Assembly: GCA_964496705.1 (NCBI GenBank)
Contig: CAZCBJ010000016.1
Span: 1 to 36,077, forward strand
Direction of reading: 5' to 3'
Origin: CAZCBJ01 sp964496705
GTDB taxonomy: Bacteria > Chloroflexota > Anaerolineae > Anaerolineales > Anaerolineaceae
Length of the DNA: 36,077 bases
The notes below the pieces were generated by a model. It did no database searches, was not told the DNA's origin, and was given only the letters and a program-made list of their open reading frames with translations. A program made the translations under genes and the position numbers. This document shows positions 7,039-14,495 of this stretch, one piece after another. How positions within the stretch are numbered: position 1 is the first letter of the stretch; every line of letters begins with the position of its first letter.

Positions 7039-7679
7039 GCAGCAAGCCTTCCATCCAGGGCTGAGGGCAGGTCGAGAATGGCGGGGATGGTGACATGCGC
7101 TTCGGGTAGCGGCTGGTGACTGCTCACCCCCACGGTGAAGAATCCCATTTTATGCGCAGTTGCCAGGTTTTGAGGACCGTCGTCCACCAGGATGCAGCGC
7201 GTGGGATCATGTTCCCCGGCCAGGCGCAGTGCAATGGCGAAGGCCTCTTCGTGTGGCTTGCAATACGGGGCTATGGCCAGAATGTCGATCACTTGCTGAA
7301 AATAATCACTCACCCCAAGCACGGACATCACCCGCTGCGCGTGACCGCTGTCAGCGTTGGTAAAAATGAGCCTTTCCTGTTTTATGTCTGCCAGCAGCCT
7401 GCCCAACGCGGGCTGGGGCGAAAGGAACTGGCTGACCGGCACATCGTGGACAAAATTCAGGTAGTGGTGGGCGTCTATGTGGCGGGTCTGCTGCAGCCCG
7501 CGCATGGTCGTTCCATATTGGCGAAATAATTGCTGGCGTAATGGCGGCACTTCGTCCGCCGGGATTCCCAGGATTTGAAACATGTACAGGTCGATGCGCT
7601 CGCGGATGGCGACCCACAGGCCGCAATCTGCGGGGTAGAGCGTGTCGTCGAGATCAAAAAAGATGGTGGTGTAACGCAT
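7035..7679 (-). CDS. HAD-superfamily hydrolase, pyrimidine 5'-nucleotidase type
   Basis: 214 residues from the ATG at 7679. All four HAD motifs are present: I, FFDLDDTLYP with nucleophile and acid Asp; II, IFTNADSGH; III, the lysine in YCKPHEEAF; IV, CILVDDGPQNL. A helical C1-type cap follows motif I. This arrangement is typical of the pyrimidine 5'-nucleotidase/SDT1 branch, which dephosphorylates nucleotides or similar small phosphates; the exact substrate is not predictable. A longer reading from 7733 would run into mutL and precede the conserved first strand, so it is rejected. A TATACT lies 6 nt before the ATG. The gene is divergent from mutL with only 46 bp between. Confidence 0.88.
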   Translation of the reverse strand: MRYTTIFFDLDDTLYPADCGLWVAIRERIDLYMFQILGIPADEVPPLRQQLFRQYGTTMRGLQQTRHIDAHHYLNFVHDVPVSQFLSPQPALGRLLADIKQERLIFTNADSGHAQRVMSVLGVSDYFQQVIDILAIAPYCKPHEEAFAIALRLAGEHDPTRCILVDDGPQNLATAHKMGFFTVGVSSHQPLPEAHVTIPAILDLPSALDGRLAA

Positions 7680-7685
7680 GCGGTG

Positions 7686-7691
7686 AGTATA
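7686..7691 (-). promoter_or_regulatory. TATACT 6 nt before the HAD gene start
   Basis: Minus-strand TATACT, then CACCGC, then the ATG at 7679. It is the divergent partner of the mutL -10 box; the two lie within 34 bp. No SD is present, so initiation at the start codon (leaderless) is the simplest reading. Confidence 0.5.
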
Positions 7692-7713
7692 ACTTAAATA
7701 CTTTTTTAACGGA

Positions 7714-7719
7714 TATAAT
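7714..7719 (+). promoter_or_regulatory. TATAAT 6 nt before the mutL start
   Basis: TATAAT, then CTGGAA, then the ATG at 7726. No -35 and no SD are apparent. Transcription should start at or beside the A of the ATG. Confidence 0.55.
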
Positions 7720-7725
7720 CTGGAA

Positions 7726-9499
7726 ATGCCCATTCATCTTCTAACGGATGCGGTGGCATCCCAGATTGCCGCCGGTGAGGTGGTTGAACGCCCGGCCTCG
7801 GTGGTCAAGGAATTGCTGGAAAACGCGCTGGATGCCGGCGCCGGACAGGTCACGCTGCGCATCGAACAAGCCGGGCGGCGCTTGATTGAGGTGTCCGACG
7901 ACGGCTGTGGCATCCCCCGGGAGGAATTGAGCCTGGCGGTGATGCGCCACGCGACCAGTAAATTGAGCAGCGCAGAGGATCTGTTCCGCATCCAAACGCT
8001 GGGTTTTCGGGGAGAAGCGCTGGCCTCCATCGGTTCGGTATCACGGCTGACTTTATCTTCGCGGGTGAAAGATGCCCTGGCGGGCGGGCGGGTGTTCATC
8101 GACGGCGGGCATATTGGCGAGGTGGAGCTGGCGGGCATGCCGGTGGGGACGACGGTTAGGGTGGAGGATTTGTTTTTCAATGTTCCGGCGCGATTGAAAT
8201 TCCTCAAAAAGGACGTCACCGAACGCCAGCAAATCGATGCGTTAGTGGTGCGTTATGCGCTGGCATATCCGCGCGTGAGAATGCACCTGTTCCAGGATGA
8301 ACGACCCGCGCTGCAGACCAGCGGCAGCGGGGACGCGCGGCAGGTGCTGTCCGACCTGTACGGGGTGGATACGGCGCGCCAAATGCTGGAAGTGCAGTTC
8401 GATGACGATGAGATGCGGGTTGCAGGCTTCATCAGCCCGGTGGGTATCACCCGTTCAAACCGGCGTGAGATCACCTTTTTCGTTAATGGGCGCTGGGTGC
8501 AAGATGCATCGCTCTCCGCTGCGCTGCTGCGGGCATATCACACTTTGTTGATGGTCGGGCGTTATCCGATGTGTGTTCTTTTTATCCACATCCCGGCGGA
8601 AATGGTGGATGTCAATGTGCATCCCGCCAAAGCCGAAATCCGTTTCCGCAATCCTGACCGGGTGTTCACCGGTTTACAGCGGGCTGTCCGCCGCGCGCTG
8701 CTGGCCTATTCACTGGCGCCGTCTTTGGTGCCGGCGCGCGCCTGGTCAGCGACCGAGGGCGCAGACTTCCGCCAGGAGGCATTCCCGCAAAGCCAGGCGG
8801 ACATCCGGGCAGATCTGCAGCCATTTTCATCCGCTCCTGTTCGGGCTGCCATCCCATCCGAAAGCCGCTTACCCTCCGGAGAGATGCCCATCCTGCGCCT
8901 GGTGGGGCAGATTGCCAATACCTACCTGGTGGCAGAAGGTCCGGACGGGCTGTATCTTGTCGACCAGCACGCTGCGCATGAACGGGTGCTTTACGAGCGT
9001 TATCTGCGTGCTGAAGGAGATCCTATTCCGTCGCAGACTCTGCTCCAACCGGCGGTTTTGACTCTGCCAGCACATCAAGTGCGTTTGCTGGAACAAAACC
9101 TGCTCCTGCTGCGCGAGCTGGGGTTTACGATTGAGGATTTTGGCCCGGCAACTTTCCGCTTGCTGGCTGTGCCGAATTTTCTGGCCAGCGGNNNNNNNNN
9201 NCGTCGATGCCGCGCTGGCCGCAGCCGTCGGACAGGCGGGGGTGCGGGCGGTGGTGGAGGATTTCGAAGAAGATGAGGCTCCCCTTGCCAATGAGGTGGA
9301 GAGACGCTTGGCGGCGCGCATCTGCAAGCGCATGGCGGTGAAAGCGGGTCAGTCGTTGAGCCAGGAGGAACAGCGCGCTTTGTTGCGCGATCTGGAAAAT
9401 TGTCAATCGCCGCGTTCCTGCCCGCACGGTCGCCCGACAATGATTCATCTGCCGGTTGACCTCCTTGAGCGACAGTTTGGGCGGCGGGGAAGCCGTTAA
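7726..9499 (+). CDS. mutL: DNA mismatch repair protein MutL (endonuclease type), interrupted by an assembly gap
   Basis: The N-terminal GHKL ATPase is complete: IAAGEVVERPASVVKELLENALDA split across the first conserved block, then DDGCGIP, RHATSK and GFRGEALASIGSV, with the later FVNGRW and VNVHPAKAEIRF. The C-terminal part has the latent endonuclease motif DQHAAHERVLYE (DQHAX2EX4E) and the CPHGRP metal-site motif, as expected where no MutH exists. Ten Ns at 9192-9201 (after residue 488) stand for unknown sequence. The frame after the gap differs from that before, so both parts are taken as one gene, ending at TAA 9497-9499. It acts with MutS in mismatch repair. degV follows 26 nt downstream. 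Confidence 0.93.
9192..9201. other. Assembly gap (10 Ns)
   Basis: Ten consecutive Ns inside mutL. The true length is unknown. It shows that the window is scaffolded draft sequence, which matters when judging the frameshifts elsewhere. Confidence 0.99.
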
Positions 9500-9525
9500 T
9501 CAACCAGGATAGACCGAGGGCATTG

Positions 9526-10386
9526 ATGATCGTGGTAACCGACCGCGGATTGGACCTGGCAGAAGAACAGCTTCAGCCGTTGGGGTTGCATTTTGCGCCG
9601 CTGTGGCTGCACTTTGAGGGAAAGACTTATTCCAGCGGGGTGGATATCCAACCCGCCGAGTTCTATCAGATGTTGGGCAATTCGCGCCAATACCCGACCA
9701 CCTCCATGGCGTCTGTGCAGGATTTTGAGCGGCTGTACCGCAGCTTGCTGCCGCTCGACCGACATATTATATCCCTCCACGTATCGTCAGCCTTGAGCGG
9801 CACCTTTCAAGCGGCTCTAGCGGCTGCGAAATTAATTCCGGATGCAGACATCACGGTGTTGGATTCGCGATCTCTATCCGCGCTGCTGGGTTGGCAGGTG
9901 GAGGCAGTCGTGCGCACGCTGCGCATCGGCTGGTCGAAAGCACAAATCATCCCCTTCCTTGAGCGGCTGCGCCGGGAAACTTTTGGCTTTTTCACCGTCC
10001 GCGAGATGCGTTATCTCGTTCACAGCGGGCGAATCAACTTTCTGCGCGGGATGCTGGCTTCCATGTTGAACATCAAGCCGGTGATCGAGGTGGACCAGAC
10101 CGGCGGGAAATTGGTATCGGTGGGGCGCGAAACCACACTCCGCCATGCGATTGAGCAGATTGTCCGGCGGATCGGCAAACATTTCAATCGGGATGTCCGC
10201 CTGCGGGCGCAGATTGTGCACGCGGACAACCTGCCCGGGGTGGAGATGCTGCGCGAATGCCTGGAGCGGGAATTCCACGTTCAATGGGAACCCGTCACAC
10301 CGATCAGCCCGGTTCTGGGTGCGCACGGCGGACCGACGATTGTCGGCGTGGGGGTGGCGCGGGCTGACCTGTTTGAGATGGATTAA
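9526..10386 (+). CDS. DegV family fatty-acid-binding protein (FakB-like)
   Basis: 286 residues from the ATG at 9526, with GAGGG 5-8 nt upstream. Typical DegV features are the N-terminal IVVTDRGLDL, TSMASVQDFERLY, the lipid-carboxylate loop HVSSALSGTFQAAL and, later, a GAHGGPTIVGVG block near the C-terminus. Family members bind fatty acids; in Firmicutes they present the acyl chain to the kinase FakA, giving acyl phosphate for phospholipid synthesis. No FakA gene is in the window. It follows mutL closely and is probably co-transcribed. Its stop directly abuts the stop of the convergent histidine kinase gene. Confidence 0.9.
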   Translation: MIVVTDRGLDLAEEQLQPLGLHFAPLWLHFEGKTYSSGVDIQPAEFYQMLGNSRQYPTTSMASVQDFERLYRSLLPLDRHIISLHVSSALSGTFQAALAAAKLIPDADITVLDSRSLSALLGWQVEAVVRTLRIGWSKAQIIPFLERLRRETFGFFTVREMRYLVHSGRINFLRGMLASMLNIKPVIEVDQTGGKLVSVGRETTLRHAIEQIVRRIGKHFNRDVRLRAQIVHADNLPGVEMLRECLEREFHVQWEPVTPISPVLGAHGGPTIVGVGVARADLFEMD

Positions 10387-11589
10387 TCAGGTTGAGCGGT
10401 TTTGCTTGAATGGCAAGCGCACGATGAAGGTGGTGCCCACATCCACCTGCGATGTAACATCCAGTTGGCCCTGATGGTTTTCGATAATTTTTCGGCTGAT
10501 GGACAGCCCCAGACCGGTGCCTTTGGATGCCTTTTCCGCTGCCGGGTGGCGGAAAAAGCGTTCAAATAATTCGGGAAGCAAATCATTGGGAATGCCTATC
10601 CCGGTATCCCTCACCGAGATGAGCAATTGTTCCCCTTCACGCCAGGCATGTAGAAAAACAGATCCGCCGGGTTTATTGTACTTGATGGCATTGCTGAGTA
10701 GGTTGAGCAGAACCTGCTTGAGCCTGTCACGGTCCGCCTCCAGTTGCGGAAGCGGATCGGTATTTTGCAGTTGGATGATGATGTGGTTTTCGGCTGCCCG
10801 CGGGATCATAATTTGCACGGCTTCTTCGAGGAGATCCAACGGCGAAAAAACAGACCATTCAAAGCTGGCGCGGCCCGATTCCAGGCGGGAAAGGTCCAGA
10901 TAGTTGCCGGCCATTTCGTTAAGCCGGCGGGTTTCATCTTGAATGGTGTGCGCCATGCTCAAACGTTGTTCTGCAGCCAGATTGGGCTGTTGCAGCAAAT
11001 AAGCGATGGTGCTAATCGAAGTCAGGGGCGTGCGTAACTCGTGGATTAAATCAGACATGAGGTCGAATTGCTGGAAAAGGCGCGAATTTTCGATGGCCAC
11101 CGCGGCCTGGGTGCCAAGCACACCCAGGATTTCGATGTCGTTGGCGTTGAAATTACCGTCTGTTTTGTTAAGAACTTCCAGCACGCCAATCACCCGTCCG
11201 CGGCTGATCATCGGGACGGCCAGCAGCGAGCGAGTATCCAACCGGGTGGCTTTTTCGACCCGGTCGTAATAGCGCTCATCTTGATGCACATTGTCCACTA
11301 CAGTCGGCTGACGGTTGAGCGCCACCCAGCCTGCCACGCTTTGCATCGGGACGCTGATCCCGCGTAGCACACCCTCGCTTTCCTGGTTGGTGGCAGCGGC
11401 GAAGGTCAGTGACTGCTTTCTATGGTCATACAATAGAATGGATGCCGCCTGAGCGGCGCCAATTTGAACCGCGACGCGCAGAATCTTGCCCAGGAGAGTG
11501 TCCAGATCAAGAATGGAGGCAAGGTCGCAGGAAATTTCAGCCAATTGGCGGTAACTTTCCAACATGTTGGCTGTATCAGGCTGGTTCAC
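10387..11589 (-). CDS. GAF-domain sensor histidine kinase
   Basis: 400 residues without membrane segments. A GAF domain covers about 20-170 (SLLAVPMISRGRVIGVLEVLNK). The HisKA dimerisation domain has H183 in LIHELRTPLTS. The HATPase_c domain has the N box NLLSNAIKYNKPGG, the G1 box DTGIGIP and the G2 box GTGLGLSISRKI. It is a soluble kinase that senses a cytoplasmic ligand through GAF. The GTG start at 11589 has AGGAGG 5 nt upstream, inside the end of the Sir2 gene, and overlaps the Sir2 stop. It is last in the operon with the REC-CpaE protein, a likely phospho-partner. Confidence 0.93.
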   Translation of the reverse strand: MNQPDTANMLESYRQLAEISCDLASILDLDTLLGKILRVAVQIGAAQAASILLYDHRKQSLTFAAATNQESEGVLRGISVPMQSVAGWVALNRQPTVVDNVHQDERYYDRVEKATRLDTRSLLAVPMISRGRVIGVLEVLNKTDGNFNANDIEILGVLGTQAAVAIENSRLFQQFDLMSDLIHELRTPLTSISTIAYLLQQPNLAAEQRLSMAHTIQDETRRLNEMAGNYLDLSRLESGRASFEWSVFSPLDLLEEAVQIMIPRAAENHIIIQLQNTDPLPQLEADRDRLKQVLLNLLSNAIKYNKPGGSVFLHAWREGEQLLISVRDTGIGIPNDLLPELFERFFRHPAAEKASKGTGLGLSISRKIIENHQGQLDVTSQVDVGTTFIVRLPFKQNRST

Positions 11590-12347
11590 AACAGCCTCCT
11601 GATCTCAGGCAAGCTGACAGCCAGGTCTTCCCGGATGCATAAATCGGCGAAAATATCCATGCTGGTGGGACCCAGGTTCAAGATGACTAACTTGGCGCCT
11701 TGTTCCATGGCGATCGGGGGCAGGCTGTTGGCCGGGTATACCTCTAGCGAGGACCCGGCGACGATCATCAGGTCGGCTTGCTGGCATTCGTGTACAGACT
11801 CTTCCCAAACATCGACAGGCAGCATTTCTTCGTACAAAACGATGTCCGGTTTGAGCAGACTCTGGCAGGATGTGCAGCGCGGAAATTGCCCATCTTGAAC
11901 GAAGGCGGCCAGGAAATCTTCGGTTGGATATTGATGCCCACAACTCAGGCAGCTGAGCGTGTTCATCGAACCATGCAGCTCCAAAACATGCTTAGCCCCG
12001 GAAGACTGATGCAGGTTGTCGATGTTCTGGGTGATGATGGCTTGAATCTGGTCAGCCTGCTGCATTTCAGCCAGGGCCACATGGGCAGGGTTGGGCCTGG
12101 CGCGTGACATGCTTTCCGCTAGGGGGCGCAGCCAATTGAAGAACACCTCAGGCCGGCGGCGAAAAGCAGTCAGGGAAGCCACCTGCATGGGATCGTTTTT
12201 AGCCCACTGCCCGCTGCCGGCCGAGCGGAAATCCGGAATGCCTGAAGGGGTGGAGATTCCGGCTCCGGTCAGGACGACGGCATATCTGGCGCTGCGCAGC
12301 ATCTCCGCGACCGCTTGAATGTCCTGCTGAATTTGGCCAGCGTTCAT
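11586..12347 (-). CDS. Sir2-family NAD-dependent protein deacylase
   Basis: 253 residues, a normal length for bacterial sirtuins. Motifs in order: GAGISTPSGIPDFRS (NAD binding), TQNIDNLHQ, ELHGS with the catalytic His, the Cys4 zinc site CLSCG and CTSC, and GSSLEVYPA. It removes acyl groups from lysines using NAD, giving nicotinamide and O-acyl-ADP-ribose. Both ends overlap neighbours by 4 bp (REC-CpaE stop and histidine kinase start), so it sits firmly inside a signalling operon, an unusual place for a sirtuin. The acyl preference cannot be decided from what I see. Confidence 0.93.
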   Translation of the reverse strand: MNAGQIQQDIQAVAEMLRSARYAVVLTGAGISTPSGIPDFRSAGSGQWAKNDPMQVASLTAFRRRPEVFFNWLRPLAESMSRARPNPAHVALAEMQQADQIQAIITQNIDNLHQSSGAKHVLELHGSMNTLSCLSCGHQYPTEDFLAAFVQDGQFPRCTSCQSLLKPDIVLYEEMLPVDVWEESVHECQQADLMIVAGSSLEVYPANSLPPIAMEQGAKLVILNLGPTSMDIFADLCIREDLAVSLPEIRRLL

Positions 12348-13495
12348 TTCCGGATGCGTTGGGCAACGAAATCAGCCAGCCGCCGGTATTGCTGGGCAAC
12401 CAGCCCATCCGGCTGCACGGCGATCATAGGTTGGTTGGAGATGGAAGCTTGGTAGGCTTGCTCCGGGGCTGGCGGGATCAACTGGGTGATGGGCTGACCG
12501 AGCTGCTCTTGAAGCTGGGTGATGGATAATTGGATATCAGCTCGCACGCGATTGCAGATGACCAGTGTCAGCAGCTTGGTCTTGCCCTGGCTGAGCATGC
12601 CCAGGTCTTTCATATATTCTTTGGTGCGTTTGACGGTTCCCGGATAAGGCTCAGTGATCAAGATGATCTCATCACACACAGCCAGGACCTTATCCAGGTT
12701 GGGGAGGATGCTGCAGCCAATATCCAGCACCACCGCCTCACCCAGCAGGGGCAGCACTCGCGCCACAGCCTCGATCTGAGAGGAATTGCGCACCAATTCC
12801 ACGTCGCGCAGCTCGTTGCTGGCCATCAACAGGCGCACGCCGTAGCGGGTGCGCACCAGCTCGTTTTCAACTGCAGCCGGTAAGATCTCGTTGGCTTTCA
12901 TAGAGAGCAGATTCTTGATCCCAGCCGTGGTGGCAAAACCCAACTCTGAGCTCCACACACCATGCCCCGGGCGCATTTCGGCGGCGATCACCTCGCCTTT
13001 GACTTTGTCAGTCAACGCAATGGCCAGGTTCAATGCCAGGGTTGAGGAGCCCATGCCGCCTCTGGGCGCCATGATGGCAATGTTGTATCCGCGTTCCACC
13101 GGAGCGGTGGGCGAGCGCAGGCGGCTGCGCGATAGCAGCGCCTTGACACGGGCGATCAATTCAGCAGGATGGATGGGTTTGGTGATGTATTCATCCACAC
13201 CGGCTTCGTATCCGGTGACTTTGTCATCCACCTGGCTCTTGGCGGTAAACATCAGGATGGGTATGGGATTGGTGGCCGGATTCTCGCGCAATTCACGGGT
13301 GGCTTGGAACCCATCCATTTCCGGCATCATCACATCCAAAATGATCAGGTCGGGCAGATCCGTTTGTGCAATTAGCAGAGCTTGCGTCCCTGTGCTGGCG
13401 GTCAGAATAGTGTACCCCTGCCGCTGCATCATCAGCGTGATCAGGCGCAGCGTTTCGACATCATCATCTACGACTAGGATTCTTTCCGCCATCAT
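12344..13495 (-). CDS. Receiver-CpaE/TadZ fusion (REC plus ParA/MinD-like ATPase fold)
   Basis: 383 residues. The receiver domain (about 3-122) has D10-D12, phospho-acceptor D54 (LIILDVMMPEMDG) and the lysine in YITKP. A MinD/ParA-like domain follows (about 136-383), beginning IAIMAPRGGMGSSTLALNLA. The deviant Walker A lacks both expected lysines (the consensus KGGxGKT reads RGGMGSST), as in atypical TadZ/CpaE proteins, so ATP hydrolysis is doubtful. CpaE/TadZ proteins localise pilus or polar complexes. No tad pilus genes are nearby, so here it may be a phosphorylation-controlled localisation factor. GGAG lies 5 nt before the first ATG. The stop overlaps the sirtuin start. Confidence 0.88.
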   Translation of the reverse strand: MMAERILVVDDDVETLRLITLMMQRQGYTILTASTGTQALLIAQTDLPDLIILDVMMPEMDGFQATRELRENPATNPIPILMFTAKSQVDDKVTGYEAGVDEYITKPIHPAELIARVKALLSRSRLRSPTAPVERGYNIAIMAPRGGMGSSTLALNLAIALTDKVKGEVIAAEMRPGHGVWSSELGFATTAGIKNLLSMKANEILPAAVENELVRTRYGVRLLMASNELRDVELVRNSSQIEAVARVLPLLGEAVVLDIGCSILPNLDKVLAVCDEIILITEPYPGTVKRTKEYMKDLGMLSQGKTKLLTLVICNRVRADIQLSITQLQEQLGQPITQLIPPAPEQAYQASISNQPMIAVQPDGLVAQQYRRLADFVAQRIRK

Positions 13496-13523
13496 TCACA
13501 CTCCATGGCTATCAGATGGGTTG

Positions 13524-14373
13524 TTAACTGGAAGGTGTGGCCGTCGGCGCCGGGGCGACCACCGGAAGATCACTGAAATTTCCTGAAAGCTGTACCAGAT
13601 TGGCGTACACCCAGGCCAGGTTGTTGGGAACTCCAGCGAATTGGACCAGCAGCCAGTCACCTGCCGGCGTGCGCGCCAGGGCGCGGGCGGAATCGCCAAC
13701 AGCCAGTTCGCCAACTTTGGCCGCCTCAAAAGAGGGGGCATCGCGCAGGTTGGCAGGCGTATTGCCCATGTTTTTGGCGACAATTTCCGGTCCGTCAAGC
13801 GCGGGAACTTCGCTGGTGGGTGTAATTTCGTTTTCCGCTGTTGGGGCAGGGGTGGTGGTCGCGGGTGGGATATAGGTTGCGCCGATCAGCCGCGCCAGCT
13901 CAGCTTCATAGACGATTCGCAGGTTCTGGCTGGATGAAATTTGCTCATTGATCGCCTCGCGTTCTGCCCCACCGATGAAATTGATCAGGTAAGCAATGAC
14001 CACATTCATGTAGTTACCTGCACTCACCTGCAGCGCAGTGGCGCATACCGCCACCTCCAGGTTTTCGGTGCGCCGGCGCACATCCATGAGGTCCAAAATC
14101 AGCGGTGAGAGGTTGTTGGGGGGTGACATTGGCAACCAAGTTGATATCGTTAAATTCCCGCATCAGGTTGTGCACTTTTTGAACTTCGCCGGTGATATTG
14201 GCCGGGCTGCATAGATCCTGTGTTGGGGTCAGTGTGGCCGGCGCTGCGGTGACAATGGGAGCCGGGGTTTGCGTTATTTCGACAATAACTGTGGCTGGCT
14301 GTGCACCGCAACCAGCCAGCAAAAAAGTGATCCATGCGATTGTCAGGATGATGTGCTTAGATGTGACTTTCAT
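13524..14373 (-). pseudogene. SH3-domain lipoprotein gene, frameshifted at a six-base C tract
   Basis: The ATG at 14373 (GGAGG 4 nt upstream) starts a lipoprotein with a signal peptide and lipobox LLAGC (C22), a PT-rich stretch, and a helical part ending REFNDINLVANVT. At the C tract (G6 on plus, 14118-14123) the frame breaks. In the next frame the protein continues PNNLSPLILDLMDV, then a helical region with two possible amphipathic segments, a second PT-rich linker and a bacterial SH3 domain (about LRDAPSFEAAKVGELAVGD to AWVYANLV), ending at 13524. One C fewer would restore a protein of about 280 residues. It could be assembly error, true inactivation or phase variation. It is first in the operon, 28 nt before the REC-CpaE gene. 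Confidence 0.75.
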
Positions 14374-14408
14374 TCACCCTCCAACCTTTGATTGACATCA
14401 GTGTTGCC

Positions 14409-14449
14409 AGCAATAGTATTGCTCGATAATATTGTACACTATTTTACAA
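14409..14449. promoter_or_regulatory. Two inverted repeats between the lipoprotein gene and tilS
   Basis: AGCAATA-G-TATTGCT (14409-14423) is a perfect 7-bp palindrome with one central base. TTGTA-N8-TACAA (14432-14449) is a second repeat. Both lie in the 122-bp divergent gap, on the lipoprotein side. They could be operators for the signalling operon. I find no convincing -35/-10 pair for it. Confidence 0.3.
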
Positions 14450-14483
14450 AGGTTTTTCCACAGCCCAATGGGGGGGCTTCAGT

Positions 14484-14489
14484 TATAAT
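14484..14489 (+). promoter_or_regulatory. TATAAT 6 nt before the tilS GTG start
   Basis: TATAAT, GAAATC, then the GTG at 14496. No SD or -35 is evident. Same geometry as the other leaderless candidates. Confidence 0.55.
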
Positions 14490-14495
14490 GAAATC

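Noticed and set aside
7680..7733. Longer N-terminus for the HAD protein (start 7733)
   Set aside because: It would overlap the mutL start and its promoter; the ATG at 7679 precedes the conserved FFDLDDT strand.
12849..13586. 245-codon plus-strand open frame
   Set aside because: Antisense to the REC-CpaE gene; low-complexity serine/arginine composition typical of a shadow frame.
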